Positions 17,250 through 27,289 of a stretch of 64,000 nt of DNA are shown here, one piece after another (the first letter of the stretch is position 1; each line of letters opens with the position of its first letter). A model generated the notes under the pieces. That model was not told the origin of the DNA and made no database searches. It saw only the letters and a list, made by a program, of their open reading frames with translations. The DNA lies in NCBI RefSeq assembly GCF_014697545.1, contig NZ_JACJSA010000025.1, positions 1-64,000 of the forward strand, given 5' to 3'. This DNA is from Oscillatoria sp. FACHB-1407. Lineage in GTDB: Bacteria > Cyanobacteriota > Cyanobacteriia > Elainellales > Elainellaceae. The translations under genes and the position numbers were made by a program.

Positions 17250-17445
17250 GCCTGTATTTGTTGCCGCACCCAATGCCACATCTGAAGATGAAGGAGTCGT
17301 TCTATCCGTCGTGCTAGACACGCAAACAGAGAACTCTTTCTTATTAGTGTTAGATGCTCAATCCTGGAATGAGCTTGCCAGAGTCCAGTTACCTTAACAT
17401 CTACCATTTGATTTTCATGGTCAGTATTTTGACGCAGGACACAGC
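17232..17445 (+). pseudogene. 3' remnant of a carotenoid cleavage oxygenase
   Basis: In frame +1 the DNA reads [20 protein letters not shown], then [20 protein letters not shown], then [13 protein letters not shown]. These are the conserved last strands of RPE65-type carotenoid oxygenases, including the E-D-x-G and L-D-A-x-x-x-x-E-L-A-R blocks. TAA at 17395-17397 interrupts it, and the same frame then gives HLPFDFHGQYFDAGH, the family's terminal H-x-P-F-x-F-H-G-x-F signature. The iron-ligand region upstream is gone. This is a dead fragment left by the deletion that truncated the SGNH gene. Confidence 0.75.
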
Positions 17446-18261
17446 GACTCCAGAAGAGTCAGCGAACCCCCAGAGAGAATGCAACTCCATCGCTAGCTTG
17501 TTAAAAGTAAACGCTAAAAAAACATGAGATCGTGAAAACACAGATCTCTCATCGTAGAGAAGCTAAATTATTACGGATTTCTTTGAGAGATAACACTGCA
17601 TAGAATTTTGGATATTCGGTATTTATACAGCTCAAATACGAGAAACAGTAAGAGTTTTAGACAAAATTGAGATCAAAACTCTAGGAATTTTACTGTACCA
17701 GAACGGATCAGATCTCGTTTAGGGTTGTAATGTATCTTGCTAAACCCTCTTTAGTGACCTTCAGCCCATCGTATGCACTGATACTCTCGTTTCTGACTTT
17801 GGCATCAGGAGCGCAGTGCTAAACGGTAGAACTCCTGCAATGGCATTACCTAGCCTTTGTCTAGAAATGAGAGAGTCACAAATTTTGTGCACACGAGTGT
17901 GACATAAGAGGCTTAAGGTCTAGAAGCTATCCCTGCCTTAAGAAGTTCAAAAGCTACAACTGCTGATAAATGGCAACTCTGTGTAGCAGGTAAATGCACC
18001 TAAATCAGAATTAGAGAGTAGAGATAAATACAGTATCTCTACTGACTTTATCCGTCTATGCGCTTAAGTCATAGGCTCAAAAACCATGCCTAGCAATACT
18101 TGTAGTCACTGGCTAACTCAGTAATTTAACTGAAATTACTCTTTTTATTTACTATCTTACGTATATCTATCAACTATTTAGTTAACAACTTTTAGACATT
18201 AAAAAATTTACTTTTTTCGTTTTCTGGGAAATCTGAAAACAGAGTCTTTTAACAAAGAATT
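17446..18261. other. Long non-coding region upstream of the M23 protein
   Basis: About 815 bp, A/T-rich, with no ORF that looks coding. I see one small inverted repeat (GAGATC near 17525, GATCTC near 17543). It may hold a long 5' leader or promoter of the 18262 gene, or gene debris. I recognise no RNA family. Confidence 0.5.
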
Positions 18262-19980
18262 ATGCGTAGCAATTCAAATGCAAACACTTTACGCAGTAAT
18301 AGAATCGTTAATCTTGCTTCTCAGAATCGCGTTCTAACAGAACAAGTCAACGAGCAAAATCCGCATGATATCTTTCGTATTCGGGTAAGAAGTCTCAGTA
18401 GTTTTACTGCATCTGTCAATGGACTACAACGGGATGCAAATTTGCAATTACTCAACAGTCAGGGGCGTGCGATACAAACCTCTGCCCGTCGAGGAAGAGC
18501 TTCAGAAAAAGTTGATAGGCTTCTAGAAGAAGGAACCTATTATGTCCGGGTTTATCTCCGTAATAAACACGATGACACAACCTATGGATTGAGTTTATCA
18601 ACCGCTAATGTCAGTTCTGAATCATCTAACACCGTTTCCCAAACGGTTTTTAACGGCAAGCTATATCAAGTGACGCGAGGCAACGATAATCTGATCTATA
18701 GTCGTTCCTCGTCTGATGGCAGTCATTGGAGTGTCTGGAGACATACAGGTGCCTCAACTTATCAGACACCCGCCATGACCGCGTTTAATGGTCGGCTGTT
18801 CCAACTCGCTCAGGGCACGGATCGCAATCTCTACTTACGCTCTAGTCAGAATGGAGAGAATTGGTCAACCTGGGCATCCCTGAATATTGGTGGGCAAACT
18901 CTCTCTGCACCTGAGATGACCGTCTTCCAAAATCAATTGGTCGTAGCGGTACGCGGCATCAATAATCAGATTTACACCGCAACTTCGGGAGATGGCGATC
19001 GCTGGAATGCTTGGCAGGACACAGGGCGTGCTTCCCGCAGTGGTCCTGGTCTGACGGTCTTCAACAATCGCCTGTACATCGCTGCTCAGGGAACAACCGA
19101 CAATGATGTGTATTTCAGTTCTTCACGGGATGGAGTGCGCTGGAACTCATGGTCATCAGCAGGAATACAGACCCTTAGCAATCCAGAATTAGGTGTATTT
19201 AACGAACAGCTTTATGTAGCCGTTCGCGGTACTGATAACAACATTTATCTGAAGCGATCGGCGGATGGGCAGGTCTGGGGGCAATCCTGGTTAGCCTCTC
19301 ATGGGACAGCGCAAACCGCCCCTGAAATGGATGTTTTTGGTAATCAGATGGTGTTGACAATGGGGGATGTTGAGCAGCGAGTCCGTCTCAACACTTCGCA
19401 GGACGGCACAACCTGGTCGGGTTGGACGAACTATGGACAGGACAATCCAGCCGCAGATGCCCTATGGTCAAGTAATTTTGGGCTTCACTCCACACCCACA
19501 GATTTGAATCCCTTGAGAGGATTTCGCGATCCGCTGCTGGGGTTAGGGCCGATTACTCAGCACTTTGGAGGACAAGCCTCCCACACTGGAAGAAGCCATT
19601 ATTCCATTGATTATGGGGTTGAGGTAGGCATGCCCATCTATGCCATGTATTCTGGTACGGTAGTGGCGATTGAGCAGAGTGTTCCTGATCTCCCAGCCAA
19701 TGTGGCAGGTTCTTTAGCCAATGCCAGCAATGTGAACTATGTCTTGATTAAGCTAGATGACGATGATGGGGTTGATGATGGTTATCGCAACGCTTATCTA
19801 CACATTCGACAAAACTCGGTGCGGGTTGCAGTAGGACAACGAGTTGCCGCTGGAGACTTGATTGCAGAGAGTGGACACAATGGTTGGAGTACAGCTCCTC
19901 ATTTGCATGTAGAAGTGCATCGCCCTAATTCTGATGGCAGTTGGGGGCAAACTGTTCCATTTGAAATGTTTAGCAATTGA
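18262..19980 (+). CDS. Secreted-type protein: PPC-like domain, beta-propeller, M23 metallopeptidase
   Basis: 572 residues. Residues 15-115 resemble a bacterial pre-peptidase C-terminal domain (DIFRIRVRSLSSFTASVNGL, then EGTYYVRVYL). Residues 125-400 hold about five sialidase/lectin-like repeats of pattern VFNGKLYQVxRGxDNxIYxxxSxDGxxWSxW. Residues 420-572 are an M23 (LytM) endopeptidase: H446YSID450YG and H547LH549VE, the zinc-site motifs. M23 enzymes cut peptidoglycan cross-links. There is no classical signal peptide, so export would need another route. Glycan targeting by the propeller is inference. Confidence 0.8.
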   Translation: MRSNSNANTLRSNRIVNLASQNRVLTEQVNEQNPHDIFRIRVRSLSSFTASVNGLQRDANLQLLNSQGRAIQTSARRGRASEKVDRLLEEGTYYVRVYLRNKHDDTTYGLSLSTANVSSESSNTVSQTVFNGKLYQVTRGNDNLIYSRSSSDGSHWSVWRHTGASTYQTPAMTAFNGRLFQLAQGTDRNLYLRSSQNGENWSTWASLNIGGQTLSAPEMTVFQNQLVVAVRGINNQIYTATSGDGDRWNAWQDTGRASRSGPGLTVFNNRLYIAAQGTTDNDVYFSSSRDGVRWNSWSSAGIQTLSNPELGVFNEQLYVAVRGTDNNIYLKRSADGQVWGQSWLASHGTAQTAPEMDVFGNQMVLTMGDVEQRVRLNTSQDGTTWSGWTNYGQDNPAADALWSSNFGLHSTPTDLNPLRGFRDPLLGLGPITQHFGGQASHTGRSHYSIDYGVEVGMPIYAMYSGTVVAIEQSVPDLPANVAGSLANASNVNYVLIKLDDDDGVDDGYRNAYLHIRQNSVRVAVGQRVAAGDLIAESGHNGWSTAPHLHVEVHRPNSDGSWGQTVPFEMFSN

Positions 19981-20271
19981 ATGATGAGTTGACGTATGCC
20001 TGCCTCCTCCAAAGCTGGGAGTACAGCAGGCAGGAGTGAGGACGATTCGTTGTTGCTGATCCAATCTATGAATTTTGTAGAGGTGTTTCACGAAACGCCC
20101 CTACCCAGTGATCTGCCACAATCAAACATTAAATCGGTATAAGAACTATTCTTTGATATAGTCGTAGCCACTTGGGTTAAGACGGGATGCAGGGGTGGAA
20201 CCCCTGGCTGAGGGCGCAACCCCACACCCCTCTGTCCTAAATGAAGGGGCGATCGCTACACAAAACAGAAA
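19981..20271. repeat. Intergenic region with palindromes
   Basis: Contains GTAGAGGTGTTT (20077-20088) pairing with AAACGCCCCTAC (20093-20104), the same small family as 137-164, and CAGGGGT/ACCCCTG near 20191-20206. No gene is visible. Either hairpin could end transcripts from both sides, since the flanking genes converge. Confidence 0.55.
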
Positions 20272-21366
20272 CTAAAGTTCTACAGTAAAGACTGCTCCTT
20301 GAGGGGAGTTGTCTTGAACATAAATACTACCACCGTGGGCTTCTACAACAAGCTTGCAGAAGGTCAGTCCTAAGCCAATTTGCGGCACATTATGCATCGC
20401 TTCTCCGATCTCAAATTTGTTAAAGATGTATGGACGTAAATCGGCTTTGATGCCCGGTCCTTGATCGGCAACGTGGATCTTGGCTTGCATCCGAACCTGT
20501 CCATTATGGGTTGCGTGAGGGAGATATTCAACGGTTAGCGTGACTGTACTGTTTTGAGGAGAAAATTTAATTGCGTTTGAGAGCAAGTTATCCATGAGTC
20601 GATGCAGAAGATTCAGATCGGCTGTGATCTGTTGTCCCGATTGTGGTAGTTGGACATCCAGATAGATTTTTCTGGCTTGAGCGAGTTCTTGAAACTCGGA
20701 TATGACGGTTGTTACTAAAACATTTAGATCAATCTCACTGTAGTTGAGGAGTAAGCTTCCCGCTTCTAACTTTGCCAGTAACAGCAATTCATTGATCATG
20801 GAACTGAGCTGCTGACCTGCCCGATACACCAGTTTCAACCGCTCCTGATGTTGTTCCGGTAAAAGAGCTTGCATGAGCAACATTTGGCTGCCCAACAGGA
20901 TTGTAGTGACAGGCGTTCGCAGGTCATGCACCATCATGCTGGACATGTCCTCACGCAGTTGTAGAGTGTCTTTGAGGGCATCATATTGCTGTTTTATGCG
21001 TAGGAGCGATCGCACCCTTGCCTGTAACTCAACCCGATTCACTGGTTTAGAGATAAAATCATCGGCTCCTGCATCCAGACATCGCGCCAGGTCTTCCTTG
21101 GCGTTGAGCGCAGTCACCATAATGACTGGAATGCTTGCCCAGGCTGAATTTGCTTTGATTTCACGGCAGGTTTCGATCCCATCCTTGTCAGGCATCATCA
21201 CATCCAGCAGAATGACATCCGGCTTGATGGCATCTAATTGGGTGAGTGCTTCGTCTCCACTGGGAACATAGAAAAACTCATAGCCTTCAGGTTTGAGCAA
21301 TGCTCGAATCACAGTAAATCCGTTGGGTTCATCATCCACAACTAGGACAACAGGTGTGCGGTTCAT
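20272..21366 (-). CDS. Response regulator-histidine kinase hybrid
   Basis: 364 residues: receiver domain 1-125 (VVLVVDDEP, phospho-acceptor in DVILLDVMMPD, Lys in FISKPV), a short coiled region, HisKA with MMVHDLRTPVTTILLGSQ (His about 148), and HATPase with NAIKFSP, DQGPGI and GLGLTFC. It is cytosolic, with no membrane segment. It begins 13 bp after the large hybrid kinase gene, so both should be co-transcribed and probably act in one phosphorelay. The output target is unknown, as there is no DNA-binding domain. Confidence 0.9.
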   Translation of the reverse strand: MNRTPVVLVVDDEPNGFTVIRALLKPEGYEFFYVPSGDEALTQLDAIKPDVILLDVMMPDKDGIETCREIKANSAWASIPVIMVTALNAKEDLARCLDAGADDFISKPVNRVELQARVRSLLRIKQQYDALKDTLQLREDMSSMMVHDLRTPVTTILLGSQMLLMQALLPEQHQERLKLVYRAGQQLSSMINELLLLAKLEAGSLLLNYSEIDLNVLVTTVISEFQELAQARKIYLDVQLPQSGQQITADLNLLHRLMDNLLSNAIKFSPQNSTVTLTVEYLPHATHNGQVRMQAKIHVADQGPGIKADLRPYIFNKFEIGEAMHNVPQIGLGLTFCKLVVEAHGGSIYVQDNSPQGAVFTVEL

Positions 21367-21379
21367 AAGTGAAGGCTGC

Positions 21380-24300
21380 TTAATTGAAATTGACCTGGGG
21401 AATGTAGGTGGACAAGAGATTGAGCAGGTGTTTGAGGCTGATGGGTTTTGTCAAATAGTCCACGGCTCCTGCACTGAGACATCGTTCGCGATCGCCCGGC
21501 ATGGCCAGAGCCGTCAACGCAATGATAGGAATGTGTTGCAACTCCTGGTTTGAGTGAATACGTTGAGCCGCCTCTAATCCATCCATTTCTGGCATCTGGA
21601 TATCCATCAAAATCAAATTGGGCTTGTGTTGTTGCGCCATTTGAATCGCTTCCAATCCGTTACGCGCCAATACGATCTGGAAGTTGTGAGCTTGCAGGTA
21701 GCTACTCAAGGTGACGATATTGGCTTCACTATCTTCTGCAAGTAAGATCAGCGGCGTAGTAGTGCGTTGGCTTTCAGTAACCATGAAGTCGGGCGGTTGT
21801 AAGTCAGACTGTTGATCGTCCTGCTCTACCTGACCCAGGATCTGATTGATTGTTTTCTGAAGTTGGGGTCGGGAAATGGGTTTGAGTAAATAGGCAGACG
21901 CTCCAAGTGCTAGCGCATAAGGGCGTTCGTCTACCACCGAAACCACAATGACCGGAATCGCTTGAGTCTCCGGATTTGCCTTTAGATCTGCTAGCACCTC
22001 CCAACCGGAGCGATCGGGCAACAAAACATCAAGGATGATGATGTCAGGGCGCAATCCTATCGCGACCTGGGTCGCACCTCCCCCAATGGGATGAACCAGT
22101 GTTGTTGCACCCATCTCGGTGAGATAACGGGCGATTTGACTGGCAGCCGCCTGTGAGTCTTCGATGATCAACGCCTGCTGTAAGTTAGAGGAATGAGTTG
22201 TAGCAGGAGTGGTTGTAGAAACCGATTCAGCGATCGCCGTGGGTGGGTGCCAGGGAAGCGTAACTGTAAAACGACTGCCTTTATCGATCTGGCTCTCTAA
22301 CGTCACACTGCCCCCATGCAACTCCGCAATGCGTCGCACCAATACCAACCCTAACCCGGTGCCAGCATAACGACGTGAGAGTGAGCTATCTAGTTGAACA
22401 AAGGGTTGAAAGAGTTTGTTGATATTTTCAGATGCAATCCCAATGCCTGTATCCGTGACAATAAAATCGATGGTTTCACGGAACAAATCAGCTCTCACTT
22501 GCAGCTCCACACGACCATTGTCGGGTGTAAATTTAACGGCGTTGCTTAAGAGATTGACTAACACCTGGCGAATGCGACGCTCATCTAATTCAACCTCAAC
22601 TAATTCTGGATCAATGCGACAGCTAATTTTAATACGTTTGTGATGAGCTTGTTGTTTGATAAAACTTAAGCTAGAGTCACACAGGTCTTGTACAACAACT
22701 GGGCTAATTTCCAGTTCCATCTTGCCGGACTCTACTTTAGAGAGATCCAGGATGTCATTAATTAACTCCAACAAATGTTTACCGCTTTGTTCAATGGTTG
22801 AGATATGTTCACGTTGTTCTGCGGTTAATTCACCAAAAATTTCCTCTAACAATGCTTCTGAGAGTCCCAAAATGGCATTGAGTGGAGTTCGCAACTCGTG
22901 ACTCATACCTGCCAAAAATTCATCTTTTAGGCGAGAAGCTCTGGCTAATTCAGCATTGGCGAGGCTAATTCGCTCATTGCTCAGTTGCACCTGCATTTCG
23001 GCTTGTTTGCGTCGGGTGATATCTCTAGCAATTTTAGAGACACCAATGATATCTCCGGCTGCATTTTTGAGTGGAGAAGCGGTGAGCGATACATCAATTA
23101 ATCGACCATCTTTGTGTTGTCGCACCGTTTCATAGTGCTCGATGCGATCGCCCCGTTGGAGTCGCTCAATAATCTGGGTTTCTTCATGCTGGCGATCATA
23201 CGGTAGCAGTAGAGTGGCTGGCTGACCAATCACTTCAACCGCAGAATAGCCATACAACTTTTCTGCCCCCCAATTCCAACTGTCAATGATGCCCTCTAGT
23301 GTAGTACTGATGATGGCATCATCTGAGGATTCAATGATAGCCGCTAAGCGGGCTTGCACCTGCTCTACTTGTTTACTGCTGGTGATGTCGTTGTTAATTT
23401 CCAGCACTTTGATGGGATTGCCGTTGTCATCGCGTTGCAACACCCAACGACTTGCAACGGTCATGGGCGTTCCATCACGCCGTTGATGGATCAACTCTCC
23501 TTCCCAATAACGGGAGCGTAAAAGTGCAGCATCAATGTCGCTGATGGGACAGGGAAACTGCGTTTTTAGCAGGGTATGGATGGATTGCCCCAGTGCCTCG
23601 GCACGAGTCCAACCGTACATCTGCTCGGCTCCCCGGCTCCAGAAGGTGATAATCCCGTTGGAATCACGGGTGATGATCGGGTCGTGCGCCAGATCTAACA
23701 ATTGCGCCTGTTCTGCCAGTTGTTTCTGTGTTTGTTTCCGCTCTTGCAGTTCTTGTTGCAGGCGATCGTTGAGTTGAGATAGCTCCAGGGTGCGATCGCG
23801 AACCCGTTGCTCCAGGTCTTCATTGAGTTGGGAGAGCGCAATTTCAGCTTGTTTGCGTTCCGTGATGTCCTGCATATTACCCAGCATTCGGACGGGGTTG
23901 CCTGCCGCATCATAAAACACCTGCCCCCTCGCCGATAACCACCGAATCCCATCGGGCAGCAGCACACGATACTCATCGGCGTAGTAGCTCTGCTTTTGCT
24001 GGATAACACGGTTGACGGTTTCACTGGCAGAGGCGCGATCGTCGGGGTGAAGCAAGCTGAGCCACTGTTCGTAGCGGATCGTTTGCTGAGTGGGGTCAAG
24101 TCCAAATAGCAAACAGTATTCCTCAGAGATATGGGAACTGTTATGTATCACATCCCAATCCCATACCCCCGATCGCGTCGCTTTGTATGCCAGCTTTAGT
24201 CGGGCTTCGCTCTCCTGCAATGCCTGCTCTGCCTGTTTGCGATCGGTGATATCAAACACTGAGCCGATGTAGCCCTTAAATTGACCATCTGCGCCAAACC

Positions 24301-25975
24301 AGGGAGTCGCTGCATTGATCGCCCACCGATATGTTCCGTCTTTACGCCGCAGCCGATACTCTATGCGAAACTGCTCCTGGCGAGCGTTAGCCTGGACAAA
24401 GATATCCCCAGAGAATTTTTGATCATCGGGATGTACCGCTTCTAGCCAGCCCAACCCTAACCCTGTCGTCTCAGTCTGACCTGTAAAGTCGTACCAGCTT
24501 TGACTCAGAAAAGTACACGCCCCTGTCACATCCGTTACCCAGATCATCACCGGAGCACAATCCGCCATGTCCCGAAATCGCTGTTCTGACTCACGCAACT
24601 GTTCCTCAGCGCATTTCGTATCGTGAATGTCTTCCGTTGTGCCATACCAGCCTAAAATCTGCTTGTGCTCATCGCGGCGAGGAAAGGCACGAGAGCGCAT
24701 CCAGCGATAGGAGCCGTCTGCCAGTTTGATGCGGTGTTGAATGTCGTAGGGATTACCTGTGGTGATGGAGTATGTCCACGCTGCCAGCATCGCGGGTAGG
24801 TCATCGGGATGGGGAACCTGCGACCAGCCCTCACCCATCGCCTGTTCTCGCGTTAAGCCAGTCAGGGTGAGCCACCGCTCATTGAAATCTGTAATTTTGC
24901 CGTGGGGGTCGGCTGTCCAGGGCACCTGGGGGTTCAGTTCGATAATATAACGCAGGTGTTCTCTAGATTCGCGGAGTTGAGCCTCGGCTCGTTTGCGATC
25001 GCTAATGTCGGTTAGAAAAGTCAACACAAACCGCTCATCCTCAATCTGGACTGAACTTAACCCCGCCTCAATGGGGAACTCAGTGCCATCTTTACGGAGA
25101 GCGTACAGGTTTCTTGCATGACCCATCGATCGCTGAGAGGGTTGACGGTTGTATTCAGCCCGAAATACCAGGTGCCCCTGGCGAAATCGCTCTGGCATCA
25201 AACTCTCTATCGATCGCCCCAGAACTTCGTCAGCAGAATAACCAAACAAGTCTTCGGCTTTGGTGTTAAAGATGACGATTTCCCCTCTGGCATTGGAGAC
25301 AATCACAGCCTCAGATGCCATCTCTAAGAACGCCCGAAATCGCTCCTCGCTGGCTCGTAAAGCCAGTTCTACTTGCTGCTGTTCAAGACGAGTTCGCAAT
25401 GCCGCAATGCCGTAGGCAAGATCCGTCGCCAGTTCGTTCAACAGTTCTGTCTCAGCCGGAGCGAACGCATCAGACCGAGTCGAGCAAATAGACAGTGCTC
25501 CTAAAATGGGGGCTTCAGCCGTAAGGGGAAGCGCAATAACCGCCGCACAGCCACCTTGTAAAGCCGCCTCTCGCCAATGCGAATGGGTTGGATGATTGAC
25601 AAGATTTTGGGCGATCGCTATCTCGCCAGTACAAATCGTCGTTCTCGTGAGTCTCTGTCCTAATTCATCCTCTGCCCAGTGAATGGATATCTCCTGGAGA
25701 GATTGCCCCATCTCACCAGCCTGAGCCACAGGACGAATATGGGTCGCTTCGTTGGATTCTGCAAAACTAATCCAGGCAGCACGATAACCTCCGATCTCGA
25801 CAATCATCCGGCAAATCTCTTGTAATAGAGCCAATTCATCTACCGCCCGAACTATGGCTCGATTGCATGAACTCAAAACGCGAAGCAAGCCGTTTACTTG
25901 CTGCCATCCCAATTCAGAGGAGTTAGAGTTGGTTTCATCATACGGATGTCCTTGATTGTCTTGCTCCATCTCCAT
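21380..25975 (-). CDS. Multi-PAS/GAF hybrid histidine kinase with two receivers
   Basis: 1531 residues. In order: GAF-like domain (about 25-200); six PAS units, most followed by DITDRK-type PAC ends (starting near 210, 335, 460, 590, 770 and 890); HisKA with MSHELRTPLNAILGLSEALLE (about 1025); HATPase (NAVKFTPDNGR, DTGIGI, GTGLGLVLVRR); then two receivers (IIILDVLLPDRSG and LILMDIQMPEMDG, with SAYLLKPIS and DYLTKPIS). There are no membrane spans, so it senses soluble or bound cofactors. GAF lacks an obvious bilin Cys motif. The signal is unknown. Confidence 0.92.
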   Translation of the reverse strand: MEMEQDNQGHPYDETNSNSSELGWQQVNGLLRVLSSCNRAIVRAVDELALLQEICRMIVEIGGYRAAWISFAESNEATHIRPVAQAGEMGQSLQEISIHWAEDELGQRLTRTTICTGEIAIAQNLVNHPTHSHWREAALQGGCAAVIALPLTAEAPILGALSICSTRSDAFAPAETELLNELATDLAYGIAALRTRLEQQQVELALRASEERFRAFLEMASEAVIVSNARGEIVIFNTKAEDLFGYSADEVLGRSIESLMPERFRQGHLVFRAEYNRQPSQRSMGHARNLYALRKDGTEFPIEAGLSSVQIEDERFVLTFLTDISDRKRAEAQLRESREHLRYIIELNPQVPWTADPHGKITDFNERWLTLTGLTREQAMGEGWSQVPHPDDLPAMLAAWTYSITTGNPYDIQHRIKLADGSYRWMRSRAFPRRDEHKQILGWYGTTEDIHDTKCAEEQLRESEQRFRDMADCAPVMIWVTDVTGACTFLSQSWYDFTGQTETTGLGLGWLEAVHPDDQKFSGDIFVQANARQEQFRIEYRLRRKDGTYRWAINAATPWFGADGQFKGYIGSVFDITDRKQAEQALQESEARLKLAYKATRSGVWDWDVIHNSSHISEEYCLLFGLDPTQQTIRYEQWLSLLHPDDRASASETVNRVIQQKQSYYADEYRVLLPDGIRWLSARGQVFYDAAGNPVRMLGNMQDITERKQAEIALSQLNEDLEQRVRDRTLELSQLNDRLQQELQERKQTQKQLAEQAQLLDLAHDPIITRDSNGIITFWSRGAEQMYGWTRAEALGQSIHTLLKTQFPCPISDIDAALLRSRYWEGELIHQRRDGTPMTVASRWVLQRDDNGNPIKVLEINNDITSSKQVEQVQARLAAIIESSDDAIISTTLEGIIDSWNWGAEKLYGYSAVEVIGQPATLLLPYDRQHEETQIIERLQRGDRIEHYETVRQHKDGRLIDVSLTASPLKNAAGDIIGVSKIARDITRRKQAEMQVQLSNERISLANAELARASRLKDEFLAGMSHELRTPLNAILGLSEALLEEIFGELTAEQREHISTIEQSGKHLLELINDILDLSKVESGKMELEISPVVVQDLCDSSLSFIKQQAHHKRIKISCRIDPELVEVELDERRIRQVLVNLLSNAVKFTPDNGRVELQVRADLFRETIDFIVTDTGIGIASENINKLFQPFVQLDSSLSRRYAGTGLGLVLVRRIAELHGGSVTLESQIDKGSRFTVTLPWHPPTAIAESVSTTTPATTHSSNLQQALIIEDSQAAASQIARYLTEMGATTLVHPIGGGATQVAIGLRPDIIILDVLLPDRSGWEVLADLKANPETQAIPVIVVSVVDERPYALALGASAYLLKPISRPQLQKTINQILGQVEQDDQQSDLQPPDFMVTESQRTTTPLILLAEDSEANIVTLSSYLQAHNFQIVLARNGLEAIQMAQQHKPNLILMDIQMPEMDGLEAAQRIHSNQELQHIPIIALTALAMPGDRERCLSAGAVDYLTKPISLKHLLNLLSTYIPQVNFN

Positions 25976-26318
25976 GACCCATCTAAACTCATCTCTCTAC
26001 GCTCAACAATTGCCTAGACAAAAGTTGATTTGATGTAAACACTTTTGTTATACCAGCATCAGAAGTAGAGTCACAATTTTTTAGCAAGGACTTGATCAAT
26101 CAAACCCCCAAAGAAAATAATATGTTGCGAGAATTTTCGAGAAAGGATTGATTTAATGGTCAAACAATTAAAGTTTACTTAAAATATTTTTAAGATTTCG
26201 CTATGGCATTGAATTTAAGTAAACCTAACTCCTTGCAATCAAGCATGAGAGATAAATTTCAAACGAGTGCAGCTCTTACAAATCTTTTAGGATTGCTATA
26301 TCGACAATAAAGTTCAAT
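25976..26318. other. Divergent intergenic region
   Basis: About 340 A/T-rich bases between the large hybrid kinase (-) and the next gene (+), presumably both promoters. TTTTAGGATTGCTATATCG near 26285 resembles the TATAGCAGTCCTA repeat end seen at 58153-58245. I see no other element. Confidence 0.4.
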
Positions 26319-26762
26319 ATGGAACAGCTTCTAAATCTGCCTATCTGGATACCGCTTTTAGCGGTCAGTGTTGTTATTTTAGGGATTGGTTTTAGTCTGA
26401 GGTTGGGTAAACAAACCTCGACTACTTCCTCAAGCTCCTCACAGCCCAGCATAGACTCTACAACAGGACATTATCTTGCGCTTAAGAAAGGGCAGATTGA
26501 GCCGGATCAATTTGTCCCCATCTCTGATCAAGCGACGATCAGACAAATGATGACCGAGGCGATCGCGGGTAATCGAACGCGATGGAATCAACTGGCTGCT
26601 TCAGAGAAAGTAGTAATGGTTCCCGCAGGTACAGCTGTCGTTTTAAAAAAAGTCACGGAACGATTAGCCGAGGTCGAAGTCGATAGCACTATTCTTAAGG
26701 GTAAAAAGCTCGCCGGACAAAAACGGTGGACAGTTGCTGCTTTTGTTCACAAAGTTGTTTAA
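26319..26762 (+). CDS. Single-span membrane-anchored protein, unknown
   Basis: 147 residues. One N-terminal membrane segment (IPLLAVSVVILGIGFSL, residues 11-28), a Ser/Thr linker (32-48), then a soluble domain of about 95 residues (HYLALKKGQIEPDQFVPISD, later MVPAGTAVVLKKVTERLAEV). Short beta strands dominate the end. I do not recognise a family. It is monocistronic, and the ORF overlapping its 3' end is not credible. Confidence 0.6.
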   Translation: MEQLLNLPIWIPLLAVSVVILGIGFSLRLGKQTSTTSSSSSQPSIDSTTGHYLALKKGQIEPDQFVPISDQATIRQMMTEAIAGNRTRWNQLAASEKVVMVPAGTAVVLKKVTERLAEVEVDSTILKGKKLAGQKRWTVAAFVHKVV

Positions 26763-26957
26763 CAAATTCAACTACCGTGTTTCAAGCCATCTCATACGGC
26801 TCTAAGCTGACACTTCTAGCAGTAGTAATCTGCCATTTTATAGAAGAAATCAGAGGTGAATTAAAGCGGCTAGCAAGTCATATTCTGTGCAAAGTTTTAT
26901 ACAACGATATCAACGAAAAAGACATTGAATCGTGTGTAGAATGTTCTGTCCTTAAGG

Positions 26958-27114
26958 TAAGGATTATGATATCGATTTAAATGGTTTCCAGTGCAGATGC
27001 GGACGCTTGTAGGGGTGGGTTTAGCTATTTACTAACGGCAAATCCAAAAACTTATCTGCAAAACCCGCCCCTACCGATATCTGCCTTGATCACAATTTAA
27101 TTTGGTATGACTTA
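26958..27114. mobile_element. MITE-like element, copy C
   Basis: Weakest copy. Left end TAAGGATTATGATATCG with ATTTAAAT; the complement of the right end reads TAAGTCATACCAAATTAAA. The centre has GTAGGGGTGGGTTT and AAACCCGCCCCTAC, the same stem as copies A and D. The span 26763-26957 before it holds no gene. Confidence 0.55.
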
Positions 27115-27142
27115 CCTGTATTAACGTCAGTTTGGTTTAAGA

Positions 27143-27262
27143 GCCCGGCGAATGAATTCGCAGCTACTAGGGCGAAGTCCGCCGACGCGGACTCCAGAAA
27201 ATGCAGATTTGACGAACCGACGCAGGTCAGTTTTACTCCCATAGCGGCGGTTTTAACCGCCG
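27143..27262. repeat. Composite palindromic intergenic repeat
   Basis: Hairpins in series: CGAATGAATTCG (27149-27160), AGTCCGC/GCGGACT (27176-27193), and CGGCGGTT/AACCGCCG (27245-27262). The pattern of GAATTCGC followed by AGTCCGC hairpins is a common dispersed repeat in cyanobacteria. A related block is at 36767-36845. Confidence 0.65.
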
Positions 27263-27289
27263 AAGTCCTGATCCCGAATTCACGTTGTA

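Noticed and set aside
26726-26980. 84-residue + strand frame after the 26319 gene
   Set aside because: It starts inside the previous gene in another frame, has no domain or ribosome site, and runs into a MITE-like element.
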